A DNA stretch of 64,000 bases, from NCBI GenBank assembly GCA_964406135.1, contig CAYOQO010000006.1, positions 1-64,000 on the forward strand, read 5' to 3'. The position numbers and the translations under genes are program-made. The stretch comes from JACPFN01 sp964406135 (lineage in GTDB: Bacteria; Babelota; Babeliae; Babelales; Chromulinivoraceae). This document shows positions 43,660-52,335 of the stretch, piece after piece (positions within the stretch are counted from its first letter, which is position 1; each line of letters opens with the position of its first letter). Under the pieces are notes generated by a model, which had not been told where the DNA came from, ran no database searches, and saw only the letters and a program-made list of their open reading frames with translations.

Positions 43660-44451
43660 TTTTTTATTTCGAAAAAATGCCATCGTCATCATCCATTGCG
43701 CTTGTTTATCAACTTCTAAAAGTGATAATTGATCATGCTGTACAAAATAACTTGGTACACAGTATTTACAAAATTTAATCAATCCAGGTTCAGGCAATTC
43801 AAAATTTTCAAAATTACCCAATAATTTTTCTGCAAAAAAATTTTCAATTTTTAACAATTCTTGACCAATTATTGGATTATGTAATTGACTGTGCGATGGA
43901 TGCAAATCATCAAGCATAACTGAAATATTTGCCAATCGCTCATGAAAAGCAAACACACGTTCATGCACCCCATGGACAGGCTGAATAAAATCACCAAATG
44001 AAAAAAGATTATAAAATTTTTCAATCACCTGCATATCAGGATAAATTTTATTTGTTGCATCAACAGGAACACCTAAAGCATACATTTTTTTAATTTTACC
44101 AATATTTTTCGCATTTTTATTCATCAATTGACTTGCCAAAATTCCCACAGTTGCACCATGACTATGTGCAATCAGAATTACAAAATCATATTTTTCAATA
44201 AATTTTTGCAAACGATAAGCAGCTTCCATCTGAAAATGGTAGCTCAATTTGCCTGACCAAGAAAATGAAACAACTTGATCAACAATTTTTGTTTCTTGAG
44301 CGCATTGATAGACGGCTTTAAAAAAATCACCTTCTGGTTGATACCAAGATTCATCCTGAGCCCAAGTACCATGAATAATGATGCATGCTGCTGAGGTTGC
44401 AAAAAATGATTGCGTAAAAAGTAAAATTACAAGGCTATAAACTTTACACAT
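43654..44451 (-). CDS. Exported alpha/beta-hydrolase (lipase-like)
   Basis: A 265-residue protein with a signal peptide (about 1-21). CIIIHGTWAQDESW forms the first strand and oxyanion region, the nucleophile elbow is LIAHSHGAT (A-H-S-H-G), and candidate triad partners are the aspartate in FSFGDFIQ and a late histidine (LHPSHSQLH). This is a lipase/esterase-type fold; substrate unknown. The ribosome site GAGGAG lies in the 3' arm of a terminator hairpin directly upstream. Confidence 0.8.
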   Translation of the reverse strand: MCKVYSLVILLFTQSFFATSAACIIIHGTWAQDESWYQPEGDFFKAVYQCAQETKIVDQVVSFSWSGKLSYHFQMEAAYRLQKFIEKYDFVILIAHSHGATVGILASQLMNKNAKNIGKIKKMYALGVPVDATNKIYPDMQVIEKFYNLFSFGDFIQPVHGVHERVFAFHERLANISVMLDDLHPSHSQLHNPIIGQELLKIENFFAEKLLGNFENFELPEPGLIKFCKYCVPSYFVQHDQLSLLEVDKQAQWMMTMAFFRNKKS

Positions 44452-44490
44452 AAAAAAAGCTCCTCGAAATTTTTATACATCGAGGAGCTT
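44452..44490 (-). terminator. Terminator hairpin carrying the next gene's ribosome site
   Basis: Minus strand: AAGCTCCTCGA, loop, TCGAGGAGCTT, then a run of T and the hydrolase ATG at once. It terminates the small upstream gene, while its 3' arm holds GAGGAG eight bases before the ATG, so folding would hide that site. Confidence 0.8.
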
Positions 44491-44523
44491 AACATTTTTT
44501 AAAAATTTAACAGAAAACTCAAA

Positions 44524-44826
44524 TTACAAAGATCGAGCATTTTCTACAATTGCTCTTGCCGCTTGTGCATATTGAGGAATACAAATTTCTTGTTTGCCAT
44601 AGCCACCAGCCTTATGCAATTTTTGGTAAACTTGATCCTGTGACATTTTTCTATTTGCTATATTTTTTGCTACGCAGTCTGCAACATTATGATCTACCGC
44701 TCTTTGTTTTAAAATACAAAGCACTGTTTCATAATCTGATAATTGAACAGGTTCAAAATAATTATTTGACGCTAGAACCAATGTTGAAATGCAAACAAAA
44801 AATAATGTTATTGTTAATTTTTTCAT
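44524..44826 (-). CDS. Small exported protein
   Basis: A 100-residue product with a signal peptide (MKKLTITLFFVCISTLVLAS) and three cysteines spread through a helical domain (VLCILKQ, VADCVAKN, QEICIPQ). ATG 44826 starts exactly at the signal peptide with AAAGAG upstream; the longer frame to 44859 is rejected. Function unknown. Confidence 0.78.
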   Translation of the reverse strand: MKKLTITLFFVCISTLVLASNNYFEPVQLSDYETVLCILKQRAVDHNVADCVAKNIANRKMSQDQVYQKLHKAGGYGKQEICIPQYAQAARAIVENARSL

Positions 44827-44859
44827 ACTAACTCTTTCTGCTATTTTAAAATTTGACAT

Positions 44860-44886
44860 AAAAAATGGGTACAGTTTCCTGTACCC
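44860..44886 (-). terminator. Intrinsic terminator after ndk
   Basis: Minus strand: GGGTACAG, loop GAAA, CTGTACCC, then TTTTTT, 17 bases beyond the ndk stop. Confidence 0.88.
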
Positions 44887-44903
44887 TTTGCAAGTTTTAC
44901 AAT

Positions 44904-45299
44904 TTAAAAGAAAATTGCTAATTCACGAGCAGCACTTGCTGACGAATCTGAACCATGAACTGCATTTTCATCTAAGCTGTTACCATACAATGCACGAATC
45001 GTGCCTTGTGCAGCATTTGCTGGATTTGTTGCGCCCATAAGTTCACGCCATAAAACAACTGCATTATCTTTTTGCAATTTAAGCACAATTAATGGAGATG
45101 CTGTCATAATAGAAACTAAACCATTATAAAATGGCTTACCTTCATGCTCAGCATACAATGCTTGAGCTTGTGCTTGATTCATGGTGATTTTTTTCATCTC
45201 AACAATTTCAAACCCAGCAGCTTCAATCATATCAATGATTTTTCCACTCAATTTGCTTTTAACTGCATGAGGTTTAATAATTGCAAATGTTTGTTCCAT
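44904..45299 (-). CDS. ndk: Nucleoside diphosphate kinase
   Basis: Equilibrates nucleoside di- and triphosphates. The motifs TFAIIKPHAVK, the active-site ENAVHGSDS (histidine 115 is the phosphocarrier) and the end SAARELAIFF are all intact. It has 131 residues, slightly below the usual 140. The conserved GATNPANAAQGTIR segment is present. Confidence 0.97.
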   Translation of the reverse strand: MEQTFAIIKPHAVKSKLSGKIIDMIEAAGFEIVEMKKITMNQAQAQALYAEHEGKPFYNGLVSIMTASPLIVLKLQKDNAVVLWRELMGATNPANAAQGTIRALYGNSLDENAVHGSDSSASAARELAIFF

Positions 45300-45322
45300 A
45301 CATAATCTTTCAAAATAAAATT

Positions 45323-45358
45323 AAAATACAGCCATAGTAAGATAACTATGGCTGTATT
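45323..45358 (-). terminator. Intrinsic terminator after rpsA
   Basis: Minus strand: ATACAGCCATAGT, loop, ACTATGGCTGTAT, then TTTT. It lies between rpsA and ndk, so the two are probably separate transcripts. Confidence 0.85.
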
Positions 45359-45372
45359 TGTTGATAATTTCG

Positions 45373-47217
45373 CTATTTTTTAGCTTTTTTCTTTTTAGAT
45401 TGTGAATCTTGATTTTCATCATCTTGCGTATCTTGTTGACGCGCAGCATGTCGTTCAAGTTCAATTTGTAAAGCTGATTTCATTTTTGGTGCTGCAACTT
45501 TTGGTTGCTCAACTTCTTCACGTTCAATGACTTTTGCTACTTTTTTCTTTGAACGTTCAATAGGTTGTGCACTATGATCATCTTTACCAGTATCTTCAAG
45601 TTTTAAGCTTAAGCCAATTTTGCGTTCACCAGCGTTAATATTAATCACGCGAAGTTCACGAGTTTGACCAACTTCAACTGGATTATCTTTACTTTGTTCA
45701 AGCTCAGAGTTATAAATCAAACCTTCAACTTTGTTTGCTAATTTTACAAACGCGCCATAGCTACCAATTTTTGTAACTGTACCGCTCACACGTGATCCAA
45801 CTGGCATCTCTTTTTCAATTGATTTCCAAGGATCAAGCGAAAGTTGTTTGATTCCAAGCGCAACTTTTTTGTGCTCTTCATCGATTGACAAAATAACAGC
45901 TTCAACTTCTTGACCTGATTTATACAAATCACTTGGATGAGCAATGTGTTCAGTCCATGACAAGTCAGAAACGTGAACTAAACCATCAACACCAGGAATG
46001 ATTTGAACAAAAATTCCAAAATCAGCAATGTTGGTAATTTTACCTTTAATGCGATCATCTTTTTTGAATGTTTCTTTAACAGTTGTCCAAGGATCTTTGC
46101 TTAATTGTTTGATACTCAAAGACATTCTTCGATTATCAACATCAAGTGATGCAACAAGCACTTCAATCTCTTCGCCAACTTTGAAACGATCTCTTAGATT
46201 ATTGATACGATCGGTCCATGAAATTTCAGAGATGTGAACTAAACCTTCAACACCTTTTTTGATTTCAACAAATAATCCGTAATCAGCAATACTTGCAACA
46301 TGACCTTTAATAACTGATCCAACATGAATTGCTTTATCAAGATCTTGCCATGGATTATCGCCAAGTTGTTTCATACCAAGAGAAATTTTGTTATTGTCTT
46401 TATCAATTGACAACACTTTTACCGTGACTGATTCACCAATTTTTAACAATTCGCTTGGATGTGAAATGCGACCCCATGTCATATCAGTGATATGAAGCAA
46501 TCCGTCAACACCACCAACATCAATGAACACACCATAGTTGGTAATATTTTTAACAGTTCCCATGATAACTTTATTAACTTCAAGTGTATCAAGAATTTGT
46601 TTACGAGATTTATCACGACATTCTGACAAGTATTTACGGCAAGAAATAATAACATTGCCACGTTTTTTGTTCAATTTAACGATTTCTGCAACAATTGTTT
46701 TGCCAACAAAATTGTCAAAATCTGTTACACGATACAAGTCAACTTGTGATCCTGGCAAGAATGCCGGAACGCCAATGTCAACACTCAAACCGCCTTTAAC
46801 TTTGTGCGTTACCACACCTTCAACCGGTTTATTTTCTTCAAATAATTTTGTAATACGGTCCCAAGCTCGAACAATTTTTGCATTTTCATATGACAGGACA
46901 ACGTCCCCGTTCATATTTTCAAGCTCATCGATAATAACTTCGATGTCTTTTCCTAAAGCAAAATCTTTCAATTCTTGCTCTGAAAATTCATACAACGGAA
47001 CAATACCGTTTGATTTGTATTTGATATCAACTAATACGCCATCACCATCAACTGAAAGGACTTTTCCTGTGATCAATTGACCTGCAGAATATTTACCAAC
47101 TTCACGTTCGTAAAGATCTTGCATTGACTTTTTTTGCTCTGCTGACAATTCAAGATCATCTGCAACAACAAGCCATGATTTAGCATACTGAGAGGGTTTT
47201 ATACGTTCTTTTGACAT
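45373..47217 (-). CDS. rpsA: 30S ribosomal protein S1
   Basis: A 614-residue protein with six S1 RNA-binding domains in series (about 45-115, 130-195, 210-285, 298-370, 385-460, 470-540). Recurring motifs include GVDGLLHITDMTWGRISHPSE, GVEGLVHISEISW and GVDGLVHVSDLSW. A charged lysine-rich tail follows. S1 delivers mRNA to the 30S subunit, which may matter here because many genes have weak ribosome sites. Confidence 0.96.
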   Translation of the reverse strand: MSKERIKPSQYAKSWLVVADDLELSAEQKKSMQDLYEREVGKYSAGQLITGKVLSVDGDGVLVDIKYKSNGIVPLYEFSEQELKDFALGKDIEVIIDELENMNGDVVLSYENAKIVRAWDRITKLFEENKPVEGVVTHKVKGGLSVDIGVPAFLPGSQVDLYRVTDFDNFVGKTIVAEIVKLNKKRGNVIISCRKYLSECRDKSRKQILDTLEVNKVIMGTVKNITNYGVFIDVGGVDGLLHITDMTWGRISHPSELLKIGESVTVKVLSIDKDNNKISLGMKQLGDNPWQDLDKAIHVGSVIKGHVASIADYGLFVEIKKGVEGLVHISEISWTDRINNLRDRFKVGEEIEVLVASLDVDNRRMSLSIKQLSKDPWTTVKETFKKDDRIKGKITNIADFGIFVQIIPGVDGLVHVSDLSWTEHIAHPSDLYKSGQEVEAVILSIDEEHKKVALGIKQLSLDPWKSIEKEMPVGSRVSGTVTKIGSYGAFVKLANKVEGLIYNSELEQSKDNPVEVGQTRELRVININAGERKIGLSLKLEDTGKDDHSAQPIERSKKKVAKVIEREEVEQPKVAAPKMKSALQIELERHAARQQDTQDDENQDSQSKKKKAKK

Positions 47218-47317
47218 AAGATTTTTTCGACTAGTTTTTATCGAACTAAAAACTAAAAAATGTAGTTAAAATAATAAAAAACAACTATTTTCAATGTATC
47301 AATTTTTTATAAAATGT

Positions 47318-47701
47318 TCAAATTTTTAAGGTCTTTACACCATTTTGAAGCGCCATAACCGGCAAAAGACCACACTTGATGCGATTCAAACCCAAAGAAA
47401 GACCCAAGATTTGCTGCACAATGCTTTCATCAAACTTTAAAACATCATTCAGGCTCATGCCTTGCAATGCCAATGTTAATTTTGAGGCCATAGCCATACT
47501 GATCACACAACCAGATCCCTGAAAACACAACATTACAATTTTGCCATTCAGCACCTTACCCCCGATCATGACCGAATCACCGCATGAAGGATTGTGTTGT
47601 GCTGAAACGAAATCCAAATCTGGCAACAGGCCAAAGTTAGACGGATTTTTTGCATGAAATTGCAAATCTTGCTGAATCAAGTAGGAGGAATTGTTACTCA
47701 T
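47318..47701 (-). CDS. SufU/IscU-like Fe-S scaffold protein
   Basis: A 127-residue NifU_N-type protein. The three cluster-ligand cysteines C40 (NPSCGDS, with D42), C65 (GSGCVISMAMASKL) and C110 (RIKCGLLP) match the family pattern. It could build Fe-S clusters or act as a sulfur acceptor. No cysteine desulfurase or other suf/isc gene lies beside it. The choice between SufU and IscU is not safe from sequence. Confidence 0.85.
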   Translation of the reverse strand: MSNNSSYLIQQDLQFHAKNPSNFGLLPDLDFVSAQHNPSCGDSVMIGGKVLNGKIVMLCFQGSGCVISMAMASKLTLALQGMSLNDVLKFDESIVQQILGLSLGLNRIKCGLLPVMALQNGVKTLKI

Positions 47702-47785
47702 AATTTTTATAAGATATTGCTTTTACAAAGCCATTTTCTTTACAATTAAGATTGAATGGGTTTATTTTTTATGGAAGGTTACGCC

Positions 47786-48832
47786 ATGAAATCTATTTTT
47801 CAATATTCTATCATAATTTTAATGAATTTTACAGTTTTCACGCCCTTGCAAGGATCTAACCAATCACGGGGTCAAATCATAGCTTCTCAAGAGGCAAAGC
47901 CAATCACAAAAAAACTTTTACAGCACGTGCGTACATTAAGCATGCGTCATATGCCATTAATATCACAAGAAAATGACACGATACCTGAACATCACAGTGA
48001 TCATGAAGGCTCAAGCAATAGCGAACAATTATCAAACAGTGAACATTCATCAAATCATGAAAAACTTGTTTTAATTCGTCGACTCAGCCAGCCAATGATT
48101 CAAAGACCAAAACCTCAAAAAGCTGTGCAATCAGAAAATAGATCAGAACCATTTCAATCAAACATGACATCAATCAGTCGAAACCATTTTGCTTCTCTTG
48201 AAAAAACTGTCAGCGTGTTAGTTATTAGCGCAGGAATTTACAAATTATTTCGATTCATATATCCATCAGAATCATCACAAGCACAACGTTCAGCAATTCC
48301 AACTGATATGATTGGAGCTGCATTTTGGGGCGCAAATTTACTCAAAAATTTTGCATCATCAGGATTAAGCTTAGTTCTTGTTGCTTATGCTGGTCATAAA
48401 GTCAAAAGCACGGTTGATACACTGTATGAAAATAAATTTCATACCATGCTCAAACCTGTTGTTGAAGACGTTGAACGATTGGCAATTTATGTTGATGAAC
48501 GCACTAATCCACTTGCACAAGCTCAAACATTTTTATGTGATGTCACTGAAAATATCGCACAAGAAATGGCACATTTGGCAGATTTGCAAAACAGACAAGG
48601 ACAAATTACCAGAATCTTAACTTCCAAATATCAAAAAAGACATCCAAAAAATCCTGCAACAGAGCAAATGCACACAGCGATTGAAGAAATTGTACATGAA
48701 GCAGATGAAGTTGCTCATCATGCACGCGCAATCACACAAGAAATTGAAGAGCAACGACTTCAACCGCCCGTCGTTACCGTAAATCCTATCAGCACAAAAG
48801 AAAAATCTTCAAAATGTTGTGGAATTTGTTAA
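47786..48832 (+). CDS. Exported or membrane protein with CGIC terminus
   Basis: A 348-residue product from ATG 47786 (AAGG upstream; the frame extends to 47756 without a better site). N-terminal hydrophobic segment (about 5-22), serine-rich linker (SNSEQLSNSEHSSNHEK), one or two hydrophobic segments (about 135-155 and 185-205) and a coiled-coil-like C-terminal half. The protein ends KCCGIC, which has the form of a eukaryotic CaaX prenylation motif. Function unknown. Confidence 0.78.
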   Translation: MKSIFQYSIIILMNFTVFTPLQGSNQSRGQIIASQEAKPITKKLLQHVRTLSMRHMPLISQENDTIPEHHSDHEGSSNSEQLSNSEHSSNHEKLVLIRRLSQPMIQRPKPQKAVQSENRSEPFQSNMTSISRNHFASLEKTVSVLVISAGIYKLFRFIYPSESSQAQRSAIPTDMIGAAFWGANLLKNFASSGLSLVLVAYAGHKVKSTVDTLYENKFHTMLKPVVEDVERLAIYVDERTNPLAQAQTFLCDVTENIAQEMAHLADLQNRQGQITRILTSKYQKRHPKNPATEQMHTAIEEIVHEADEVAHHARAITQEIEEQRLQPPVVTVNPISTKEKSSKCCGIC

Positions 48833-48834
48833 AA

Positions 48835-48868
48835 AATTTAAGGGCGCTAACATAGCGCCCTTAAATTT
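48835..48868. terminator. Bidirectional terminator
   Basis: TTTAAGGGCGCTA, loop ACA, TAGCGCCCTTAAA with T runs on both strands, between convergent genes. Confidence 0.88.
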
Positions 48869-48885
48869 TAAAAGTTAACTCAGGC

Positions 48886-49089
48886 TTAATAGCCTTTGTC
48901 TTCTTTTTTCATATTTTTTTTCTTGCTAACATCTTTTTTGTTGTCTTTTTTCATTGGTTTTTTTGCTGATTTTTTCTTTTTTGCTTTGTATTCTTTTTTT
49001 GGTTGTTTTGCTTTGTCATCTTTTTTATAACAACCAGCAAAAGCTGTTAAAGCTAGACCTAAAACCAACAAATTAAAAAGTTTTTTCAT
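48886..49089 (-). CDS. Small lysine-rich lipoprotein
   Basis: A 67-residue product with a lipoprotein signal peptide (MKKLFNLLVLGLALTAFAGC, lipobox AFAGC) followed almost entirely by lysine, aspartate and glutamate. ATG 49089 follows AAGGAA; the longer frame from 49113 is rejected. It would be processed by Lgt and LspA, both in this window. The polycationic tail could bind peptidoglycan or nucleic acid; that is inference. Confidence 0.82.
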   Translation of the reverse strand: MKKLFNLLVLGLALTAFAGCYKKDDKAKQPKKEYKAKKKKSAKKPMKKDNKKDVSKKKNMKKEDKGY

Positions 49090-49182
49090 GTTATTCCTTT
49101 TTTTATTTAACATGTATCTGAAAAATCAACCTGAACTTACTTTAAGAAAAAATTAAAACTTTTTGCAAGATATTACAAATTT

Positions 49183-49590
49183 TTATCTGTGACTTTTTTT
49201 GTGATAACGCGAATTTGGTTGATTCTTTCTTCGCTTCAATTGTTCAATTGGATAAATCAAGTTCTTTGAAAAAGGAATCGATTTTTTATTAAAACAGCGT
49301 TGATCTTTTTTGCTTTGCCCTTTAATAAAATCTTCAACCGCTTTGCAGCCAGAAGTTGTTATCAGATTATTAGAGGTAAGTGCCAAATCACTAGGAGCTA
49401 TTATCTCATTATTGAAAGCAACTGAATCTGTCATAGCTCCAAACAATTCCATCATTGTTACCAACACAATACCTGTACCATTTGGATGTGCAATATTTGT
49501 GTTATTTCTATATATAGGATGCATGAATCCTGCTTGCATCCCTGCAACAATAAACAACCATGAAAAAACCACAAATACCCGAATATTCAT
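49183..49590 (-). CDS. Small exported basic protein
   Basis: A 135-residue product with a signal peptide (MNIRVFVVFSWLFIVAGMQA), an aliphatic segment (GIVLVTMMELFGAM), two cysteines (SGCKAVEDF, QRCFNKK) and a strongly basic C-terminus (KRRKNQPNSRYHKKSHR). TAGGGA precedes the ATG. Function unknown. It follows the M16 protease by 22 bases on the same strand. Confidence 0.75.
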   Translation of the reverse strand: MNIRVFVVFSWLFIVAGMQAGFMHPIYRNNTNIAHPNGTGIVLVTMMELFGAMTDSVAFNNEIIAPSDLALTSNNLITTSGCKAVEDFIKGQSKKDQRCFNKKSIPFSKNLIYPIEQLKRRKNQPNSRYHKKSHR

Positions 49591-49612
49591 AAAATCCCTA
49601 AATTTTTATTTT

Positions 49613-52234
49613 TTATAATCGACCGATTTTTATATTTAATATTTTGTCCATGCTTACATAAGTTTTCACGATTCTTGATACCTCTTCAAGTGTTAAAGAT
49701 CGAATAAAATCTATGCGTTTTTCTAAATAATCTTCTGGAAAATTATATTTTTCTAGAAAAACTAAACTATTTGCAATGTTTTCATAGGTTTCAAACATCA
49801 ACGGAAATGAGTTAATAATAACCTCTTTTGCTTGCTCAAATTCATCATGCGTAATGGTATCAATTGCGGTATCTAAGCAATGCGCAATAGCCACCTGAGC
49901 TTCATCGAGTCGATCTTTTGACACAATAGTTTTGATAAAAATCATACCTGGTTGTTTTGAAGCTCCATACACAATTGATCCGCCAATCGTGTAGAATAAA
50001 CCACTTTGCTCTCGAAGTTCAAACAATCGTGAACTCATACCGCCAGTCAGCAACTGATCAAAAACAAGCAGCGCATCATAATCAATATTTTTTCGATCAA
50101 CAGAAATTCCTGCAAACGCCAAAACAATTTGATCACGATTTTTAAAAATTGAAAATGATTCTGGATTCACCGATGTAATTGCAGGAAATGTAAGCTCTGC
50201 AACTTTTGGTGATCGCCATACACCTAATTTTTTTTCAACTAAATTTGCAATATCATACTTTTGTAAATTTCCAACAATTGACAAAATTGCACCATCAGCA
50301 GAAATATTTTTTTGATAAACATCAAAACATTTTTCACGCGTTATGTTACTTAAACTTTCCTGCGTACCCAGCGATAATTTTGCATAAGGATGGTTTTTAT
50401 AAATTTTTTCAGCAGCAACAGCTAAAATACATCGATTTGGAGTATCCCAAAATTGAACAAGCTGCGCCTTTGTCTTATCAACAAGTCGCTGAACATCTTC
50501 CGCCTTAAATTCTGCATGCTGCAACATTTCAAATAAAAATTCAAAACCTTTTTCAACTTCATCTGATGGCATAGTAACAAAAATTGATCCTGGAGCAGTT
50601 TCAAATGAAATTCCATACGATTCGGCTTGTTGTATAAATTGATATCCGGGATATTTTGCAGTACCTTCAAGCATTAATTTGCTTACTAAATAAGCAGCAC
50701 CTTGCAAATCTTGCGGGTCATAATAATTATTTGCTTTAAATTCAAGCACACACTCAACCAAATCAACATCCGTATCATTATGAACCAAAACTTTTAAGCC
50801 ATTTGATAGCTGTAATTTTTCAGGCTTAAGAAATGCTCGTTTTTTAAATTTTTCAACCGAAACAGCATCAACATATTTTCCGGGAGCAACAGGAGATATT
50901 CGTTCTTTTCCAAACAAAATTTTAGTGTCAAGTTCATCTGAAGCTTCTTGCAATTTGTTAAAATAAACCCGATCAGCATCAGCCAATTTAACAATTTTTC
51001 CTTCATGGCACAGCGACGGACGAAAAAATTGTTGTAAAATATTTTTTAAATCTGAGCGCAAAGTTTTTGGATCATAATCACAGTAGGTAAATGGATACTC
51101 TTCATCACCTGTCGAAAGTAGCGATTTTCCAATTGCATATGCTTGCTTGTGCACATCTTCAAGTAAATGTTGCTGATCAATATACGCCAAATTTAAAGCT
51201 CTGCGAAGTTGAGTTTCAGGAATTTCTTGATTTGTTAAATCCTCAATCTGTTCTAAAATGATTGTTTTAATTTTTGCAATATCTTCTTCACGCTTTGGTT
51301 TTGCTATGATAAAAAATAACTCTTTATCAACCAAATCATACGTCATGGTGCTTACGGATGTTGCAAGTTGTAAATCATCCACTAAAATTTGATGCAAACG
51401 AGAACCTTTTCCATTCGCAAGCAAATATGCAATGATATCATAAAAAAATGATTTTTTTTCTTCTGCTTTTGACAATGCATACACAAACATACTCATCGGT
51501 TGGGCAACATCTCGATAAATTGTGATCGCCTTTGATTGAAGTTCATCAGTAATTTCAAAATTTTCATGAATAATTTCAGAGCCTTTTGGAATTGAACCAA
51601 AATATTTTTTTACTTCTTGCAAAGCTGTTTGCGGATCAAGATCACCTACAAGGACTAACGTTGCATTATTAGGCACGTAATATTTTTTGTAAAATTTTAT
51701 AAGTGTTTCACGCTGCAAACTCCACAAATCTTTTTTATATCCAATTATTGGATAGTGATATGGATGTGATTCAAAAATTGCTGTTACCAAACCTTCAGCA
51801 AGCGTTGATTCATAGTTATCACGGTACATTTTAAGCTCTTGAATCACCGCTTTGACTTCAGAATTTAAATGCTCTTGATCAAATTTAACGTTTTGCATGC
51901 AATCTGCAAAAACTGGAAGCACCTGAGTCCAATTTGTTGTTGGAACATCAAAAAAATAACACGTATAATCAAAAGAAGTAAAAGCGTTAATATCTGCAGC
52001 AAGTTTTTGCGCAATCAAATTAATATCGGACTCTGAAAGTAAATCATGAGTGCCTTTAAAAATCATATGCTCAATAAAATGAGCCATGCCTTTTTCGCCA
52101 GCCTGTTCATGTTTTGATCCAACATTATACCAAAGCTGCATTGAAACTTTAGGCGCTAATTTTTTCGGACAAATGGCAACTGTAAGCCCATTATCAAGAA
52201 CATATTTAAAAACTCGTTTATCAGATATTTGCAT
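49613..52234 (-). CDS. M16-family (pitrilysin-type) zinc protease
   Basis: An 873-residue, two-repeat peptidase. The inverted zinc motif AHFIEHMIFKGT (H52, E55, H56) with the downstream glutamate helix (SEVKAVIQELKMYRDN) lies in the first half. The second half (about 455-873) is the inactive companion and includes the conserved GGMSSRLFELREQSGLFYTIGG. No signal peptide is evident at the chosen ATG 52234, so the location may be cytoplasmic. Members degrade small peptides such as signal peptides. The length fits a fused two-domain form. Confidence 0.93.
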   Translation of the reverse strand: MQISDKRVFKYVLDNGLTVAICPKKLAPKVSMQLWYNVGSKHEQAGEKGMAHFIEHMIFKGTHDLLSESDINLIAQKLAADINAFTSFDYTCYFFDVPTTNWTQVLPVFADCMQNVKFDQEHLNSEVKAVIQELKMYRDNYESTLAEGLVTAIFESHPYHYPIIGYKKDLWSLQRETLIKFYKKYYVPNNATLVLVGDLDPQTALQEVKKYFGSIPKGSEIIHENFEITDELQSKAITIYRDVAQPMSMFVYALSKAEEKKSFFYDIIAYLLANGKGSRLHQILVDDLQLATSVSTMTYDLVDKELFFIIAKPKREEDIAKIKTIILEQIEDLTNQEIPETQLRRALNLAYIDQQHLLEDVHKQAYAIGKSLLSTGDEEYPFTYCDYDPKTLRSDLKNILQQFFRPSLCHEGKIVKLADADRVYFNKLQEASDELDTKILFGKERISPVAPGKYVDAVSVEKFKKRAFLKPEKLQLSNGLKVLVHNDTDVDLVECVLEFKANNYYDPQDLQGAAYLVSKLMLEGTAKYPGYQFIQQAESYGISFETAPGSIFVTMPSDEVEKGFEFLFEMLQHAEFKAEDVQRLVDKTKAQLVQFWDTPNRCILAVAAEKIYKNHPYAKLSLGTQESLSNITREKCFDVYQKNISADGAILSIVGNLQKYDIANLVEKKLGVWRSPKVAELTFPAITSVNPESFSIFKNRDQIVLAFAGISVDRKNIDYDALLVFDQLLTGGMSSRLFELREQSGLFYTIGGSIVYGASKQPGMIFIKTIVSKDRLDEAQVAIAHCLDTAIDTITHDEFEQAKEVIINSFPLMFETYENIANSLVFLEKYNFPEDYLEKRIDFIRSLTLEEVSRIVKTYVSMDKILNIKIGRL

Positions 52235-52335
52235 ACACCACTTTTACTAAAATAAATTAAAAATTTTTTCAGATTTTTTTGATAATCTTTTGCAGCATAG
52301 CTAAAAAAAACAATTTTTGCTATGCTTGAACCATT

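Noticed and set aside
46538..47080. Plus-strand reading frame of 180 codons
   Set aside because: It lies antisense to rpsA, whose S1 domains are unmistakable; no motifs of its own.
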